A DNA stretch of 64,000 bases from Listeria booriae (GTDB lineage Bacteria > Bacillota > Bacilli > Lactobacillales > Listeriaceae). Below the pieces are notes generated by a model that did no database searches, was not told the DNA's origin, and saw only the letters and a list, made by a program, of their open reading frames with translations. The position numbers were made by a program, and so were the translations under genes. This document shows positions 56,318-64,000 of the stretch, piece after piece; the first letter of the stretch is position 1; the number at the start of each line of letters is the position of its first letter. The stretch covers positions 186,001 through 250,000 of the forward strand of contig NZ_JNFA01000024.1 of assembly GCF_000766865.1 (NCBI RefSeq), given 5' to 3'.

Positions 56318-57262
56318 TTAAAAGAATTTTCGTCTCCAAAAAACAAAGCCGAGTAGTCCCGCGATACCAAAGGAAATGCAGATAACGAGGACCCAAGCAA
56401 TCGGTATATCCGAAAGTGGCAACCGCACGTTCATCCCGTAAAAACTGAAAACCATCGTTGGAATCGTTAAAATGATCGTAAAAGAGGTCAGGAATTTCAT
56501 CACGATATTCATGTTGTTCGAAATAATCGAGGCATAAGCATCCATCATCCCGCTCAGAATATTCGAATGGACTTCCGCCATCTCGATACCTTGACGATTC
56601 TCGATAATAACATCTTCTAGTAAATCTTGGTCTTCTTCGTACATTTTCACGATATGTTGGCGCATCATCTTATCTAGCACCAATTTATTTGATTTCAGGG
56701 CGGTTAAGAAGTAAACCAAACTTTTCTCAATCCCCATCAAATCATATAGTTGCTTGTTTTTCATGGATTCATGTAGTTCTTTTTCAATGTCATCGGTTTG
56801 GCGACTCATCCGTTTCAAGTGACGGAGGAATTGCGTGGAAATCATGTATAAAATCTGCAAGGCGAAACGCGTTTTCATATGTGTAAAGAAGCCTTTAATG
56901 CGATTTTTGATGAATGATTGAATAATCGATGAGTCAATCGTGCAAATCGTGATAAAGTAATCTTTCGTCATAATCATCCCGAGTGGAATGGTTTCAAATG
57001 AGGCGTAATGAATATCATCCTCATCGACAATCGGAAAGTCACAAATAATCAGGACAGCTTCGGTATCGTCGTCGCGCTCAATCCGGGCACTTTCATCTTT
57101 ATCTAGTGGATCTTCTAGAAATTCTAATGGAATATTATATTGTTCGGCAATTTGGTTGATTTCTTCGGACGATGGCGCTACGATGTTAATCCAGCAATTG
57201 CGTTCTGGATGTTCTAATTCTTCTAATTTGCCAACGTCATTTGATTTGAATATTTGATGCAT
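56318..57262 (-). CDS. corA: CorA-family magnesium transporter
   Basis: A pentameric Mg2+ channel/transporter (2-TM-GxN family). The 314-residue product has a large cytoplasmic N-terminal funnel domain and a long stalk helix. Two C-terminal transmembrane helices carry the selectivity motif Gly-Met-Asn in 'FYGMNVRLP'; the C-terminus is basic ('WRRKFF'). AGGGAGG lies eight bases before the ATG and only two bases after the stop of a 33-codon leader ORF, so corA translation is likely coupled to that leader. Confidence 0.94.
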   Translation of the reverse strand: MHQIFKSNDVGKLEELEHPERNCWINIVAPSSEEINQIAEQYNIPLEFLEDPLDKDESARIERDDDTEAVLIICDFPIVDEDDIHYASFETIPLGMIMTKDYFITICTIDSSIIQSFIKNRIKGFFTHMKTRFALQILYMISTQFLRHLKRMSRQTDDIEKELHESMKNKQLYDLMGIEKSLVYFLTALKSNKLVLDKMMRQHIVKMYEEDQDLLEDVIIENRQGIEMAEVHSNILSGMMDAYASIISNNMNIVMKFLTSFTIILTIPTMVFSFYGMNVRLPLSDIPIAWVLVICISFGIAGLLGFVFWRRKFF

Positions 57263-57278
57263 ATTTATTCCTCCCTTT

Positions 57279-57380
57279 CTAGGATTCTAACGTATGCATG
57301 GGATACTGATGCACGCCATGAATAGAATCCTTTATTATCTGATGCGGATCAGGTTCGCTCGGTGCTATATTCGTTTTCAT
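57279..57380 (-). CDS. 33-residue leader peptide ORF upstream of corA with an EPDP motif
   Basis: ATG at 57378-57380 with AAAGGAG nine bases ahead; stop TAG at 57279-57281. The peptide begins MKTNIAPSEPDPHQII and is rich in Pro, His and acidic residues. Glu9-Pro10-Asp11-Pro12 equals the EPDP stretch of Salmonella and E. coli MgtL, which destabilises translating ribosomes at low Mg2+ and so controls mgtA. Codons 18-33 carry an inverted repeat (AGGATTCTA 57281-57289, complement 57323-57331) forming a hairpin next to the corA ribosome binding site. A magnesium-sensing leader is inferred, not proven. Confidence 0.7.
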   Translation of the reverse strand: MKTNIAPSEPDPHQIIKDSIHGVHQYPMHTLES

Positions 57381-57418
57381 GGTGCTCAACTCCTTTTTCA
57401 AATAATCACAACCCCTCT

Positions 57419-57447
57419 ATTATACAGAGATTTCGCCTTTTTGTATA
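57419..57447 (-). promoter_or_regulatory. promoter of the corA leader transcript
   Basis: Minus strand TATACA (57442-57447), 17 bp, perfect TATAAT (57419-57424). The predicted start near 57412 gives a leader of about 150 nt before corA, too short for an M-box. Confidence 0.6.
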
Positions 57448-57457
57448 TGCTATTCGC

Positions 57458-58075
57458 TTAAATTTCTTGCATTTCAAAACTCATCTGATAAAGAGGTAAC
57501 AATAAATCAACAGTTTCTTCCAATGTCTTGGTAAAAGCGGTTTTGTTCTTCAATGCCGCGTCACCAGGTTGGAAAATACGACCAACTAAAAACTCGCCTT
57601 TTTTAACATCGCGGAAACGTTCTAACGCTTTCGTCAAATCGGTATTTTGCACAAGGCTCGTTGGTTTTTCTGTGTGATCTAGTGAGATGGAGAAGTTTGC
57701 TGGTAAATTTTTAAGTGTATCGAGATTTTCTAGGAAGTTGTGGACAACGATTTGGCGGTTTTCGGTTTCATATATGAAGGCAAGCCAGATAAAAACATAT
57801 TCATCCCAAATCCCAACTTGGAAGTGTGGGTGTTTTTTGTAGCCGCGTTTGTTATTCGCGACAGCAAGCCAAGTGCTATCAGGTGGATTGACGGAACGGC
57901 GCGCATGTCTCGCAATATGTAGAAACATTTCGTCTCCTGTTTTGGCGCTTAAATAAGTTGCAAGCCCTTCACCAATTTGGCGAAATTTCGGTTGAATCTG
58001 CGTTTGAATAGCCTCCATCCGCTCCTCCAAACCCGGCGTTTGCATGGCTTTAAAATCTTTTTTCGTAAAACTCAT
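57458..58075 (-). CDS. UPF0637 family protein (DUF1054)
   Basis: A 205-residue soluble protein of the YktB/DUF1054 family: 'FTKKDFKAMQTPGLEERMEAI', 'HIARHARRSVNPPDSTWLA' and 'GYKKHPHFQVGIWDEYVFIWLAFIYE' are diagnostic. Biochemical function unknown. It starts with ATG behind GAGGAAT. It lies upstream of the corA promoter on the same strand, matching conserved Listeria order. Confidence 0.92.
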   Translation of the reverse strand: MSFTKKDFKAMQTPGLEERMEAIQTQIQPKFRQIGEGLATYLSAKTGDEMFLHIARHARRSVNPPDSTWLAVANNKRGYKKHPHFQVGIWDEYVFIWLAFIYETENRQIVVHNFLENLDTLKNLPANFSISLDHTEKPTSLVQNTDLTKALERFRDVKKGEFLVGRIFQPGDAALKNKTAFTKTLEETVDLLLPLYQMSFEMQEI

Positions 58076-58216
58076 TGTGATTCCTCGCTTTCGTGAAAAT
58101 AAACATTATCTCTATTATACGGAATCCAGAAAAGAGATGAAAGCAATAGTGCTCAAAAGCTGAATTTAACGCCTATTTATGATAAGCTAGGAAAAAAGAA
58201 CGGGGAGAGATTAGTT

Positions 58217-58990
58217 ATGCCACTAGAAAAAATCGATCAGCTAGCACGTGAATGGCTTGAAGAAGCGGGAAATCGTATTTTCATGTCGCTAGAACAATCC
58301 AATATCGAAGTCGACACAAAAGCAGACCGCAATGATTTAGTAACGAACGTGGATAAAGCGACAGAACGCTATTTTGCAGATAAAATTGCCGAACATTTTC
58401 CAAATCATCGCTTACTTGGTGAAGAGGGCTACGGCGAGGAGATTACAAGCTTGGAAGGTGTTGTCTGGGTACTTGACCCAATCGATGGCACGGTGAATTT
58501 TGTTGAGCAAAAGCGGAATTTCGCGATTTCACTTGGTATTTATAAAGAAGGTATCGGCGAACTTGCTTATATTTATGATATTATTGCGGGCGAATTTTAC
58601 TTTGCAAAGCGCGGTGAAGGGGCATTTGTGAACGATGAACCAATCCCGGCGTTAGCTCCTGATAAAAAACTGGAGAATGCGTTAGTGATTATTAATACAG
58701 CGGCCATGCGTAAATTTCCGCAAACACTGGAAGTTATTCGAAATGCTCGCGGCTTGCGTCTTTACGGTGCGGCGACACTCGAATACATGGCTGTAGCAAC
58801 AGGACGAGCAGACGCGTATATTAGCGCTAATTTGTCACCATGGGATATCGGTGCAGGTAAAATCATCGCCGAAGAAGTAGGTGCTATCGTGACGCGTGCA
58901 AACGGCAATCCAATGGTGGTCACAGAAAAAGGTGATTCTTTCGTAGCAAGCCCAGGCGTCCACGCTGAAATTTTACGAGATTATTTTTAG
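58217..58990 (+). CDS. inositol monophosphatase family protein
   Basis: A Mg2+-dependent, Li+-sensitive phosphatase fold of 257 residues. The metal sites are 'GEEGYGEE' and 'DPIDGTVNFV'; the C-terminal site is 'SPWDIGAGKIIAEEVGA'. It may dephosphorylate inositol 1-phosphate, NADP(H) or another small phosphate; substrate not predictable. GGGGAGAG lies before the ATG. typA follows on the same strand after a leader with its own promoter candidate. Confidence 0.92.
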   Translation: MPLEKIDQLAREWLEEAGNRIFMSLEQSNIEVDTKADRNDLVTNVDKATERYFADKIAEHFPNHRLLGEEGYGEEITSLEGVVWVLDPIDGTVNFVEQKRNFAISLGIYKEGIGELAYIYDIIAGEFYFAKRGEGAFVNDEPIPALAPDKKLENALVIINTAAMRKFPQTLEVIRNARGLRLYGAATLEYMAVATGRADAYISANLSPWDIGAGKIIAEEVGAIVTRANGNPMVVTEKGDSFVASPGVHAEILRDYF

Positions 58991-59027
58991 TTTTTGAAAT
59001 AAAAATCGTGCCAAATGCTTGCGAATA

Positions 59028-59099
59028 TGCTATAATTGGAAAGTTGAAAAACTAAACGATCTAGGAACGGGGAAAATAACTAATTTTCCTTTTTCTTTT
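59028..59099 (+). promoter_or_regulatory. extended -10 promoter and terminator-like hairpin in the typA leader
   Basis: TGCTATAAT (59028-59036) would start RNA near 59043. About 28 nt later comes GGAAAAT (59071-59077) with ATTTTCC (59083-59089) and TTTTTCTTTT. Either this hairpin terminates the upstream gene and typA has a second promoter (a weak candidate starts at TTGGCT near 59099), or it attenuates typA. The leader to the ATG is about 190 nt. Confidence 0.5.
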
Positions 59100-59233
59100 G
59101 GCTCTGGTAGCTAAGTCGTATTACCATATATGTAGAGCGCTTGACTTTAGTTAGGCCAATATTTGAGTCGCTGAGCTAACGAACACAAAAGCCAGCTTCG
59201 CGAAAGGTAATTTTATATTAGGAGGAACTAGTT

Positions 59234-61075
59234 TTGAAATTAAGAGAAGATATTCGTAACGTCGCCATTATTGCCCACGTTGACCATGGTAAAACAACAT
59301 TGGTGGACCAACTTTTACGTAAGTCAGGAACATTCAACGATCATGAGCAAGTAGCTGAACGTGCGATGGATAGTAACGCAATTGAGAAAGAACGTGGTAT
59401 CACTATTTTAGCTAAAAACACGGCCATCAATCACAATGGCGTGCATATTAATATTTTAGATACTCCTGGACATGCCGATTTCGGTGGGGAAGTAGAACGT
59501 ATTATGAAAATGGTTGACGGTGTTGTCTTGGTCGTTGATGCCTATGAAGGTACAATGCCACAAACGCGTTTCGTATTGAAAAAAGCGCTAGAACAACATT
59601 TAACACCACTTGTTGTTGTAAACAAAATTGACCGCCCATCTGCTCGTCCAGCAGAAGTTGTGGATGAAGTTTTAGAATTGTTTATCGAACTAGGTGCAGA
59701 CGAAGATCAATTGGAATTCCCAGTTGTTTACGCTGCGGCAGTTAACGGAACAAGTTCATTAAGCGACAACGTGGATGACCAAGAAGAAACAATGGACCCA
59801 ATTTTTGACTTGATTATTAATAACGTACCAGCTCCTGTGGATAACAGTGACGAGCCATTGCAATTCCAAGTATCTTTACTTGATTACAATGACTATGTTG
59901 GTCGTATCGGTATTGGCCGTATTTTCCGTGGTACAATGGAAGTTGGTCAATCGGTAGCCTTGATGAAATTGGACGGAAGCGTGAAGAAATTCCGCGTAAC
60001 TAAAATGTTCGGTTTCTTAGGCTTAAAACGTGTCGAAATCACGCAAGCAAAAGCGGGTGACTTAGTTGCCGTTTCTGGTATGGAAGACATTTTCGTAGGG
60101 GAAACAGTAACGCCAGACGATCACCAAGAAGCATTGCCAATTTTGCGTATCGATGAGCCAACACTACAAATGACATTCGTAACAAACAATAGCCCGTTCG
60201 CAGGTCGCGAAGGAAAACACGTAACAAGCCGTAAAATAGAAGAACGCTTGCTTGCTGAATTACAAACAGATGTAAGTTTACGTATCGAGCCTACTGCTTC
60301 ACCAGACGCTTGGATTGTATCAGGTCGTGGTGAGTTGCATTTATCTATCCTAATCGAGAACATGCGTCGTGAAGGTTATGAACTACAAGTATCGAAACCA
60401 GAAGTTATCATCCGCGAAATCGATGGCGTGAAATGTGAGCCAATGGAGCGCGTTCAAATTGACACACCTGAAGAATACGTTGGTAGCATCATGGAATCTA
60501 TCGGTTTACGTAAAGGTGAAATGGCTGATATGGTCAACGATGGTTCTGGTCAAGTTCGCTTGATTTTCCTAGTACCATCACGTGGACTGATCGGTTACAC
60601 TACCGAATTCCTATCAATGACTCGTGGTTACGGTATTATCAACCACACATTCGATTCTTACCAACCAATGCAAAAAGGTCGTGTCGGTGGACGTAGCCGT
60701 GGCGTACTTGTATCTATGGAAACAGGTAAATCAACAACTTACGGAACAATGCAAGTCGAGGACCGTGGTACGATTTTCGTTGAGCCAGGTACAGACATTT
60801 ACGAAGGTATGATCGTCGGTGAAAATAACCGTGAAGGCGATATCGCAGTAAATATCGTAAAAGCGAAACAAATGACAAATATCCGTTCAGCAAATAAAGA
60901 CCAAACAAACGTTATCAAAAAACCTCGTACATTGACGTTAGAAGAATCATTAGAATTCCTAAACGACGACGAGTATTGCGAAATCACACCAGAAAACATT
61001 CGTTTGCGTAAGAAAATCTTGAACAAAAACGAACGTGAAAAAGCAGCGAAACGTACAAAAACTGCTGATAAATAA
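59234..61075 (+). CDS. typA: translational GTPase TypA/BipA
   Basis: A ribosome-binding GTPase of the EF-G superfamily, involved in stress and low-temperature ribosome assembly. The 613-residue product has G1 'AHVDHGKTT', switch regions 'ERGITI' and '[14 protein letters not shown]', G4 'NKID', then the beta-barrel, the EF-G III/V-like domains and the BipA-specific C-terminal domain ('[19 protein letters not shown]', '[13 protein letters not shown]'). AGGAGG lies before the start TTG at 59234. Confidence 0.97.
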   Translation: MKLREDIRNVAIIAHVDHGKTTLVDQLLRKSGTFNDHEQVAERAMDSNAIEKERGITILAKNTAINHNGVHINILDTPGHADFGGEVERIMKMVDGVVLVVDAYEGTMPQTRFVLKKALEQHLTPLVVVNKIDRPSARPAEVVDEVLELFIELGADEDQLEFPVVYAAAVNGTSSLSDNVDDQEETMDPIFDLIINNVPAPVDNSDEPLQFQVSLLDYNDYVGRIGIGRIFRGTMEVGQSVALMKLDGSVKKFRVTKMFGFLGLKRVEITQAKAGDLVAVSGMEDIFVGETVTPDDHQEALPILRIDEPTLQMTFVTNNSPFAGREGKHVTSRKIEERLLAELQTDVSLRIEPTASPDAWIVSGRGELHLSILIENMRREGYELQVSKPEVIIREIDGVKCEPMERVQIDTPEEYVGSIMESIGLRKGEMADMVNDGSGQVRLIFLVPSRGLIGYTTEFLSMTRGYGIINHTFDSYQPMQKGRVGGRSRGVLVSMETGKSTTYGTMQVEDRGTIFVEPGTDIYEGMIVGENNREGDIAVNIVKAKQMTNIRSANKDQTNVIKKPRTLTLEESLEFLNDDEYCEITPENIRLRKKILNKNEREKAAKRTKTADK

Positions 61076-61087
61076 TAATTTGCAAAG

Positions 61088-61114
61088 CCGTCTGATCCGA
61101 TCAGGCGGTTTTTT
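61088..61114 (+). terminator. intrinsic terminator after typA
   Basis: CCGTCTGA (61088-61095) with TCAGGCGG (61101-61108), one G-U pair, then TTTTTT. Confidence 0.85.
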
Positions 61115-61222
61115 GATGTAGAAATTTCACTGTGTTAATTATTTTTGTAACACGATTGTAATATGGCGATTTTTTTGGTATAGTTAGAAGTAAGGGGAAA
61201 CGTTTAATAAGGAGGGATTTAC

Positions 61223-62155
61223 ATGAAGAAATTACTGATGGTAGGCATGATGAGTGCAATGTTAGTGGGGCTTGCGGCTTGTGGTTCGGACGCAGATTCA
61301 AAATCAGCAGAATCAGACAAAGCAACACCCAAAACCGAGGAAAAAGAAGTAGCAAAGAAGGCGGAAACAACAAAGCAAGATGTAAATTCCGATACTGATG
61401 CGAATAAACAAACAGAAGAAAAACAAGATAAAGAGAGCACAACAGCTAAAGAAGACACACCGACAACTGAAAAGGCAGAAGAAAAAACAAGTGAACCAGC
61501 AGCACAAAATGATACAACCAAAGAAACACCAGACACAGACACTGCAAAAACAGAAGAAAAAACACCGGAACAAAAACAAGCGGCAGCGGCTGGCGCCTTC
61601 TCTTTGACACCAGCTGGTTTCAAACAATCCGCAGTAGCGCCAAAAACAGGTGGAACCGTATCACTTGTCTATTTGAATACAACGCCAGAAACAGCCGATT
61701 TTGGGCCACTTAAAGTAACCGTCAAACAATACAAACTAGAAAGCGTAACAGGAGCTAATAAGAAGATGGACCCGTATAGCCCAGAATCTTACTTAGCAAA
61801 TCAAGATGGTTTCGTTGTTACAGCAGATGTCGTTATTGAAAACACATCAGCAAGCAATATTAACTACTTGGCTGAGCGCATCCAAATCAATGGCGGCGGC
61901 ATTTCTAAAGGTGCTAGCTTAGAGAACTTTGTGCCGACTGCCTACCAATTGAGCGGTAGCGCTACATCACACAATATTTTCCCGGCGAAATCCAAACGCG
62001 AAGGGGCGATTACGTACATGCTTAACAAGGACAATTACTATACGCTTGTCCACTTAACGAAGCTTGTCGTACCAAACCCAAATGATTTCGCAGACAAAGC
62101 ATTACCAGTAAAAACAACAAAGGCAATCGATTTAGATTTTCGCATCACAGAGTAA
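61223..62155 (+). CDS. lipoprotein with Lys/Glu/Thr-rich stalk, unknown function
   Basis: A 310-residue lipoprotein: signal with lipobox LAAC (Cys20), a 100-residue low-complexity stalk of Glu, Lys, Thr and Asp, then an immunoglobulin-like C-terminal domain (about residues 125-310) with 'VVTADVVIENTSASNINYL' and a closing 'DLDFRITE'. The domain resembles DUF4352/DUF5068-type surface modules, but I am not certain. AGGAGG lies before the ATG. It sits between typA and ylaI, where Listeria genomes carry a lipoprotein-like gene. Confidence 0.8.
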   Translation: MKKLLMVGMMSAMLVGLAACGSDADSKSAESDKATPKTEEKEVAKKAETTKQDVNSDTDANKQTEEKQDKESTTAKEDTPTTEKAEEKTSEPAAQNDTTKETPDTDTAKTEEKTPEQKQAAAAGAFSLTPAGFKQSAVAPKTGGTVSLVYLNTTPETADFGPLKVTVKQYKLESVTGANKKMDPYSPESYLANQDGFVVTADVVIENTSASNINYLAERIQINGGGISKGASLENFVPTAYQLSGSATSHNIFPAKSKREGAITYMLNKDNYYTLVHLTKLVVPNPNDFADKALPVKTTKAIDLDFRITE

Positions 62156-62172
62156 CAAAGTCGTAAGTACGC

Positions 62173-62208
62173 GAAAACCCGCCAGTCCTAAAGATTAGCG
62201 GGTTTTTC
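62173..62208. terminator. bidirectional intrinsic terminator
   Basis: GAAAACCCGC (62173-62182) with GCGGGTTTTTC (62199-62208). It ends the lipoprotein gene (+); the last codons of the ylaI-like gene (-) fall within the 3' arm. Confidence 0.8.
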
Positions 62209-62403
62209 GATAAAGTTTTTCGTTTTGGGTTTATGAAATTCGAACTTGCCAGAATTAATTCGTTCCACCGTTTTTTGTGCAATTCGGGTTTCGCATTCTG
62301 GGCAAAGATACATACGAATCGGCTTATTGCGTAGCTGCTTCGTCTTAAATTTCTTATCGTCTAATTCATCAATTGTTTCACATAAAATACATTGTGCCTT
62401 CAT
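62188..62403 (-). CDS. YlaI-family zinc-ribbon-like protein (DUF2197)
   Basis: A 71-residue small basic protein with two Cys-x2-Cys knuckles ('CILC' near the N-terminus and 'CPEC' near residue 34), as in YlaI/DUF2197. Likely binds one Zn2+ and possibly nucleic acid. GAGGTG lies before the ATG. It is divergent from the ylaH-like gene, in the same order as in Bacilli. Confidence 0.9.
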   Translation of the reverse strand: MKAQCILCETIDELDDKKFKTKQLRNKPIRMYLCPECETRIAQKTVERINSGKFEFHKPKTKNFIEKPANL

Positions 62404-62472
62404 TTGCGTTCACCTCGTGCTTTTATTATAGCATGGAAAAATAGAAAGTAAAACGTAGAGGAGCTGTTTCCT

Positions 62473-62772
62473 ATGATTCAAATACAGAAAAAATATACAG
62501 AGTTGATTTGGACCTCGGTTACTGGATTATTGGCTGTTTTGGCATTCGTGTTCGTGCAAGATGCTGTGTATTGGTTTGATAACTTCTACGTGGTGTTTAG
62601 TGCGGCAGGAATTATTATTGCGAGTTATCTTGTTGCCACCTGTATTTCCTTTGTACGCTCATTGAAAGGAACGCTATCAGGAGTTGAAATGCTCGTCATT
62701 TATTTTTCCGTGCCGGCGAGTTTGGTTTTATCCGTATGCATGTTTCTTTTAACAGTTATGTGGCTAGGCTAA
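62473..62772 (+). CDS. YlaH-like membrane protein
   Basis: A 99-residue protein with three transmembrane helices (about residues 12-30, 37-60 and 72-97). The neighbourhood (ylaI, ylaN and typA, as in Bacillus) and the 'VQDAVYWFDNFYVVFSAAGIIIASYLVATC' segment fit the YlaH family. Function unknown. AGAGGAG lies before the ATG. Confidence 0.82.
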   Translation: MIQIQKKYTELIWTSVTGLLAVLAFVFVQDAVYWFDNFYVVFSAAGIIIASYLVATCISFVRSLKGTLSGVEMLVIYFSVPASLVLSVCMFLLTVMWLG

Positions 62773-62909
62773 AAAAATTATGTTGATATCAGGTTACTTT
62801 CGTAAAAAAATATGCTATACTTTAGGAAGATAAAATTCAAAAAATTGTACTTTCTTTGGAAATAGATGAATTAGGCGCATACGATGTGTTTTGAATGGGG
62901 GTTTCTGTA

Positions 62910-63188
62910 GTGACGGATAAACAAATAGACCACAGAGAAGAGGCAGTAAAGCTTCTTAAAGATGACGCAAAGCGAATTTTGCAGTTGATTAAAGTGCAGA
63001 TGGATAACTTAACTTTACCTCAATGTCCAGCTTACGAAGAAGTTTTGGATACTCAAATGTACGGCTTATCGCGCGAAATTAATTTTGCGGTGCGATTAGG
63101 ACTGATTGATAGAGCAGAAGGACAAAGCTTGCTAAACACGCTGGAGAAAGAACTTTCCGTGTTGCATGAGTTGTCGACGAGTAAATGA
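62910..63188 (+). CDS. ylaN: YlaN family protein (UPF0358)
   Basis: A 92-residue helical cytoplasmic protein with the strongly conserved '[49 protein letters not shown]' region (cited in part). YlaN homologues in Bacilli and Staphylococcus are linked to iron homeostasis through Fur. I chose the GTG at 62910 because GGGGGT precedes it; an ATG five codons upstream (62895) overlaps that site. A perfect-looking terminator follows. Confidence 0.93.
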   Translation: MTDKQIDHREEAVKLLKDDAKRILQLIKVQMDNLTLPQCPAYEEVLDTQMYGLSREINFAVRLGLIDRAEGQSLLNTLEKELSVLHELSTSK

Positions 63189-63199
63189 ATAGACAAAGA

Positions 63200-63233
63200 A
63201 AAGCCATTCGACACGGTGTCGGGTGGCTTTTTG
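63200..63233 (+). terminator. intrinsic terminator after ylaN
   Basis: AAAGCCATTCGACAC (63200-63214) with GTGTCGGGTGGCTTT (63216-63230), then a T run. Confidence 0.85.
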
Positions 63234-63345
63234 AGTTTGAAGGAGTAATAGAGTAGGAGTGGATTTCTCATTATTTACCTGACAAGGCACCTATATTTTG
63301 TTATAATAAAAATATCTTATTCCTATCAAAAAAGGAAGGTGCAAC

Positions 63346-63630
63346 ATGGCTAAAATTAATGTGAATAGGGAAATCATGATGAATCATGCAGCTGATTTGA
63401 GTGCTAGTGTACAGGGAATGTCGTATCACCCGATGAAAAATGGGAATATGAGCTATACGCAGAGTCACTCCATTTCGCAATACAGAGCGTGTTTGCTGGA
63501 TTTATTGGAGGCCGTGGAGACTTTTGAAAGCGTTGTCTCTGAGGATGCGAAGCGTATCAAACAAATTGGTGAGGCTTACGCGCAAAAAGACAGAGAAGTT
63601 GGGCAAAAGCTACAGTTGGAGGTGCGCTAG
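63346..63630 (+). CDS. TIGR04197-like type VII secretion effector / WXG100-like protein
   Basis: A 94-residue helical-hairpin protein resembling the TIGR04197 (YwqI-like) family: 'INVNREIMMNHAADLSASVQ', a central 'QSHSISQYRACLLDLLEAVETFESVVSEDAKRI' and a polar C-terminus. In Bacillus and Listeria these small proteins are encoded next to LXG-domain toxins and act as targeting partners for type VII secretion. GGAAGGTG lies before the ATG. The next gene starts one base after its stop. Confidence 0.82.
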   Translation: MAKINVNREIMMNHAADLSASVQGMSYHPMKNGNMSYTQSHSISQYRACLLDLLEAVETFESVVSEDAKRIKQIGEAYAQKDREVGQKLQLEVR

Positions 63631-63631
63631 A

Positions 63632-64000
63632 ATGGATCGAAAAGTGGAGGCACTACACCAGCAATTACAAAAGATGAGGCAGGAGAAAGAAGTACAGGAA
63701 GATGCGTTATATGCGATACGGCAAAAACAGGTGCGGTTAGAATCGGTGGAATCGGAACTATTTCATATGGAACGAGAGAAATCGAATTTGGTGGCGCAAG
63801 CGCATGAGGTTTGGCAAGGAAATCACGGAAGAAGCGTGGCACATGAAGCGGAAGGTATAGCGCATCAGAATTGGCGCCAACTTCGAAGGACGGTCGAGGA
63901 ATCAAGAGAAGCCTTACAGCAGGAACAACAACGGCTACAAAAGACGGTCTATCAGCTAGAGAAAGAGCAGAAACGGATACATAAGGAGTTGTTGCTATGA
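63632..64000 (+). CDS. DUF5082 / YwqH-like coiled-coil protein
   Basis: A 122-residue, almost entirely coiled-coil protein rich in Gln, Glu and Lys, with a central 'VWQGNHGRSV' that recalls the W-x-G turn of WXG100-type partners. Position after a TIGR04197 gene fits the YwqH/DUF5082 family, which pairs with LXG toxins. The ATG at 63632 follows 'GGAGGTGCGCTAGA'; a longer upstream frame overlaps the previous gene and is not used. The stop TGA is the last three bases of the window. The expected LXG toxin gene would lie just beyond the edge. Confidence 0.78.
   Translation: MDRKVEALHQQLQKMRQEKEVQEDALYAIRQKQVRLESVESELFHMEREKSNLVAQAHEVWQGNHGRSVAHEAEGIAHQNWRQLRRTVEESREALQQEQQRLQKTVYQLEKEQKRIHKELLL

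Noticed and set aside
57279-57457. M-box (Mg2+) riboswitch upstream of corA
   Set aside because: The leader is only about 150 nt, is largely occupied by the 33-codon ORF, and shows none of the long paired segments of an M-box.
61313-61627. Cys/Phe-rich minus-strand ORFs across the lipoprotein stalk
   Set aside because: Shadow frames caused by the Glu/Lys/Thr low-complexity codons of the stalk.

Overview
The window reads as chromosomal DNA of a low-GC Gram-positive of the Listeria sensu lato group (Listeriaceae, nitrate-reducing side). The basis is gene order and protein character: LCP protein, then rpoY-rnjA, then a molybdenum-cofactor set, def, pdhABCD, UPF0223, CorA, UPF0637, inositol-monophosphatase family, typA and ylaI/ylaH/ylaN homologues. 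As I recall it, this is close to the L. monocytogenes order from about lmo1026 to lmo1070, with extra blocks inserted. The species cannot be fixed by eye. Nearly every gene has a strong AGGAGG-type ribosome binding site, and many gene ends carry clear intrinsic terminators, several shared by convergent genes. No rRNA, tRNA, CRISPR array or insertion sequence was seen.

Layout. 1-9.7 kb: the 3' part of one FUSC/aromatic-acid-exporter-like gene and a second one overlapping it; an LCP cell-wall glycopolymer ligase (-); a GH38 alpha-mannosidase; an LPXTG-anchored surface 5'-nucleotidase; and a GntR/LacI hybrid regulator. 9.7-16.2 kb: rpoY-rnjA (-), a Cof-type HAD phosphatase, a compact type I toxin-antitoxin locus (35-aa Hol-Tox-like peptide plus convergent antisense RNA), an OPT-family transporter with a PqqD-like protein, and a small membrane protein. 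16.2-33.3 kb: a nitrate-respiration and molybdenum block. DUF817, mobA, modC and modB run leftward; narGHJI and narK run rightward, followed by modA, moeA, mobB, moaE, moaD, moaC and moaA; moaB and a moeB/thiF homologue close the block on the minus strand. Together these genes import molybdate, build and guanylate molybdopterin, assemble the membrane nitrate reductase, and move nitrate and nitrite.

33.4-45.8 kb: DUF805, an XRE-HTH/ImmA-IrrE metallopeptidase, then a disaccharide-phosphorolysis locus: two GH65 phosphorylases (-), a DUF1189 (MalA-like) membrane protein, a LacI repressor (-), an ABC importer without its own ATPase, and beta-phosphoglucomutase. A CGAAACGTTT-type operator lies inside the -35/-10 spacer of both main promoters, so the locus looks like a self-contained LacI regulon. 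45.8-52.4 kb: peptide deformylase (-), a long palindrome-rich intergenic region, and pdhABCD with two stem-loops between pdhB and pdhC.

52.5-64 kb: two tandem paralogous small membrane proteins, UPF0223, a DsbA/thioredoxin-like protein, an AT-rich acyltransferase-3 (-), a lipoprotein (-), corA (-) preceded by an unlisted 33-codon leader ORF with an EPDP motif, UPF0637, an inositol-monophosphatase family enzyme, typA with a terminator-like hairpin in its leader, another lipoprotein, ylaI/ylaH/ylaN homologues, and at the right edge the first two genes of what looks like a type VII secretion LXG-toxin locus.

The two least expected items are (i) the corA leader ORF, whose Glu-Pro-Asp-Pro motif matches the ribosome-destabilising motif of enterobacterial MgtL and which ends right next to the corA ribosome binding site, and (ii) the type I toxin-antitoxin locus at 13.06-13.45 kb.
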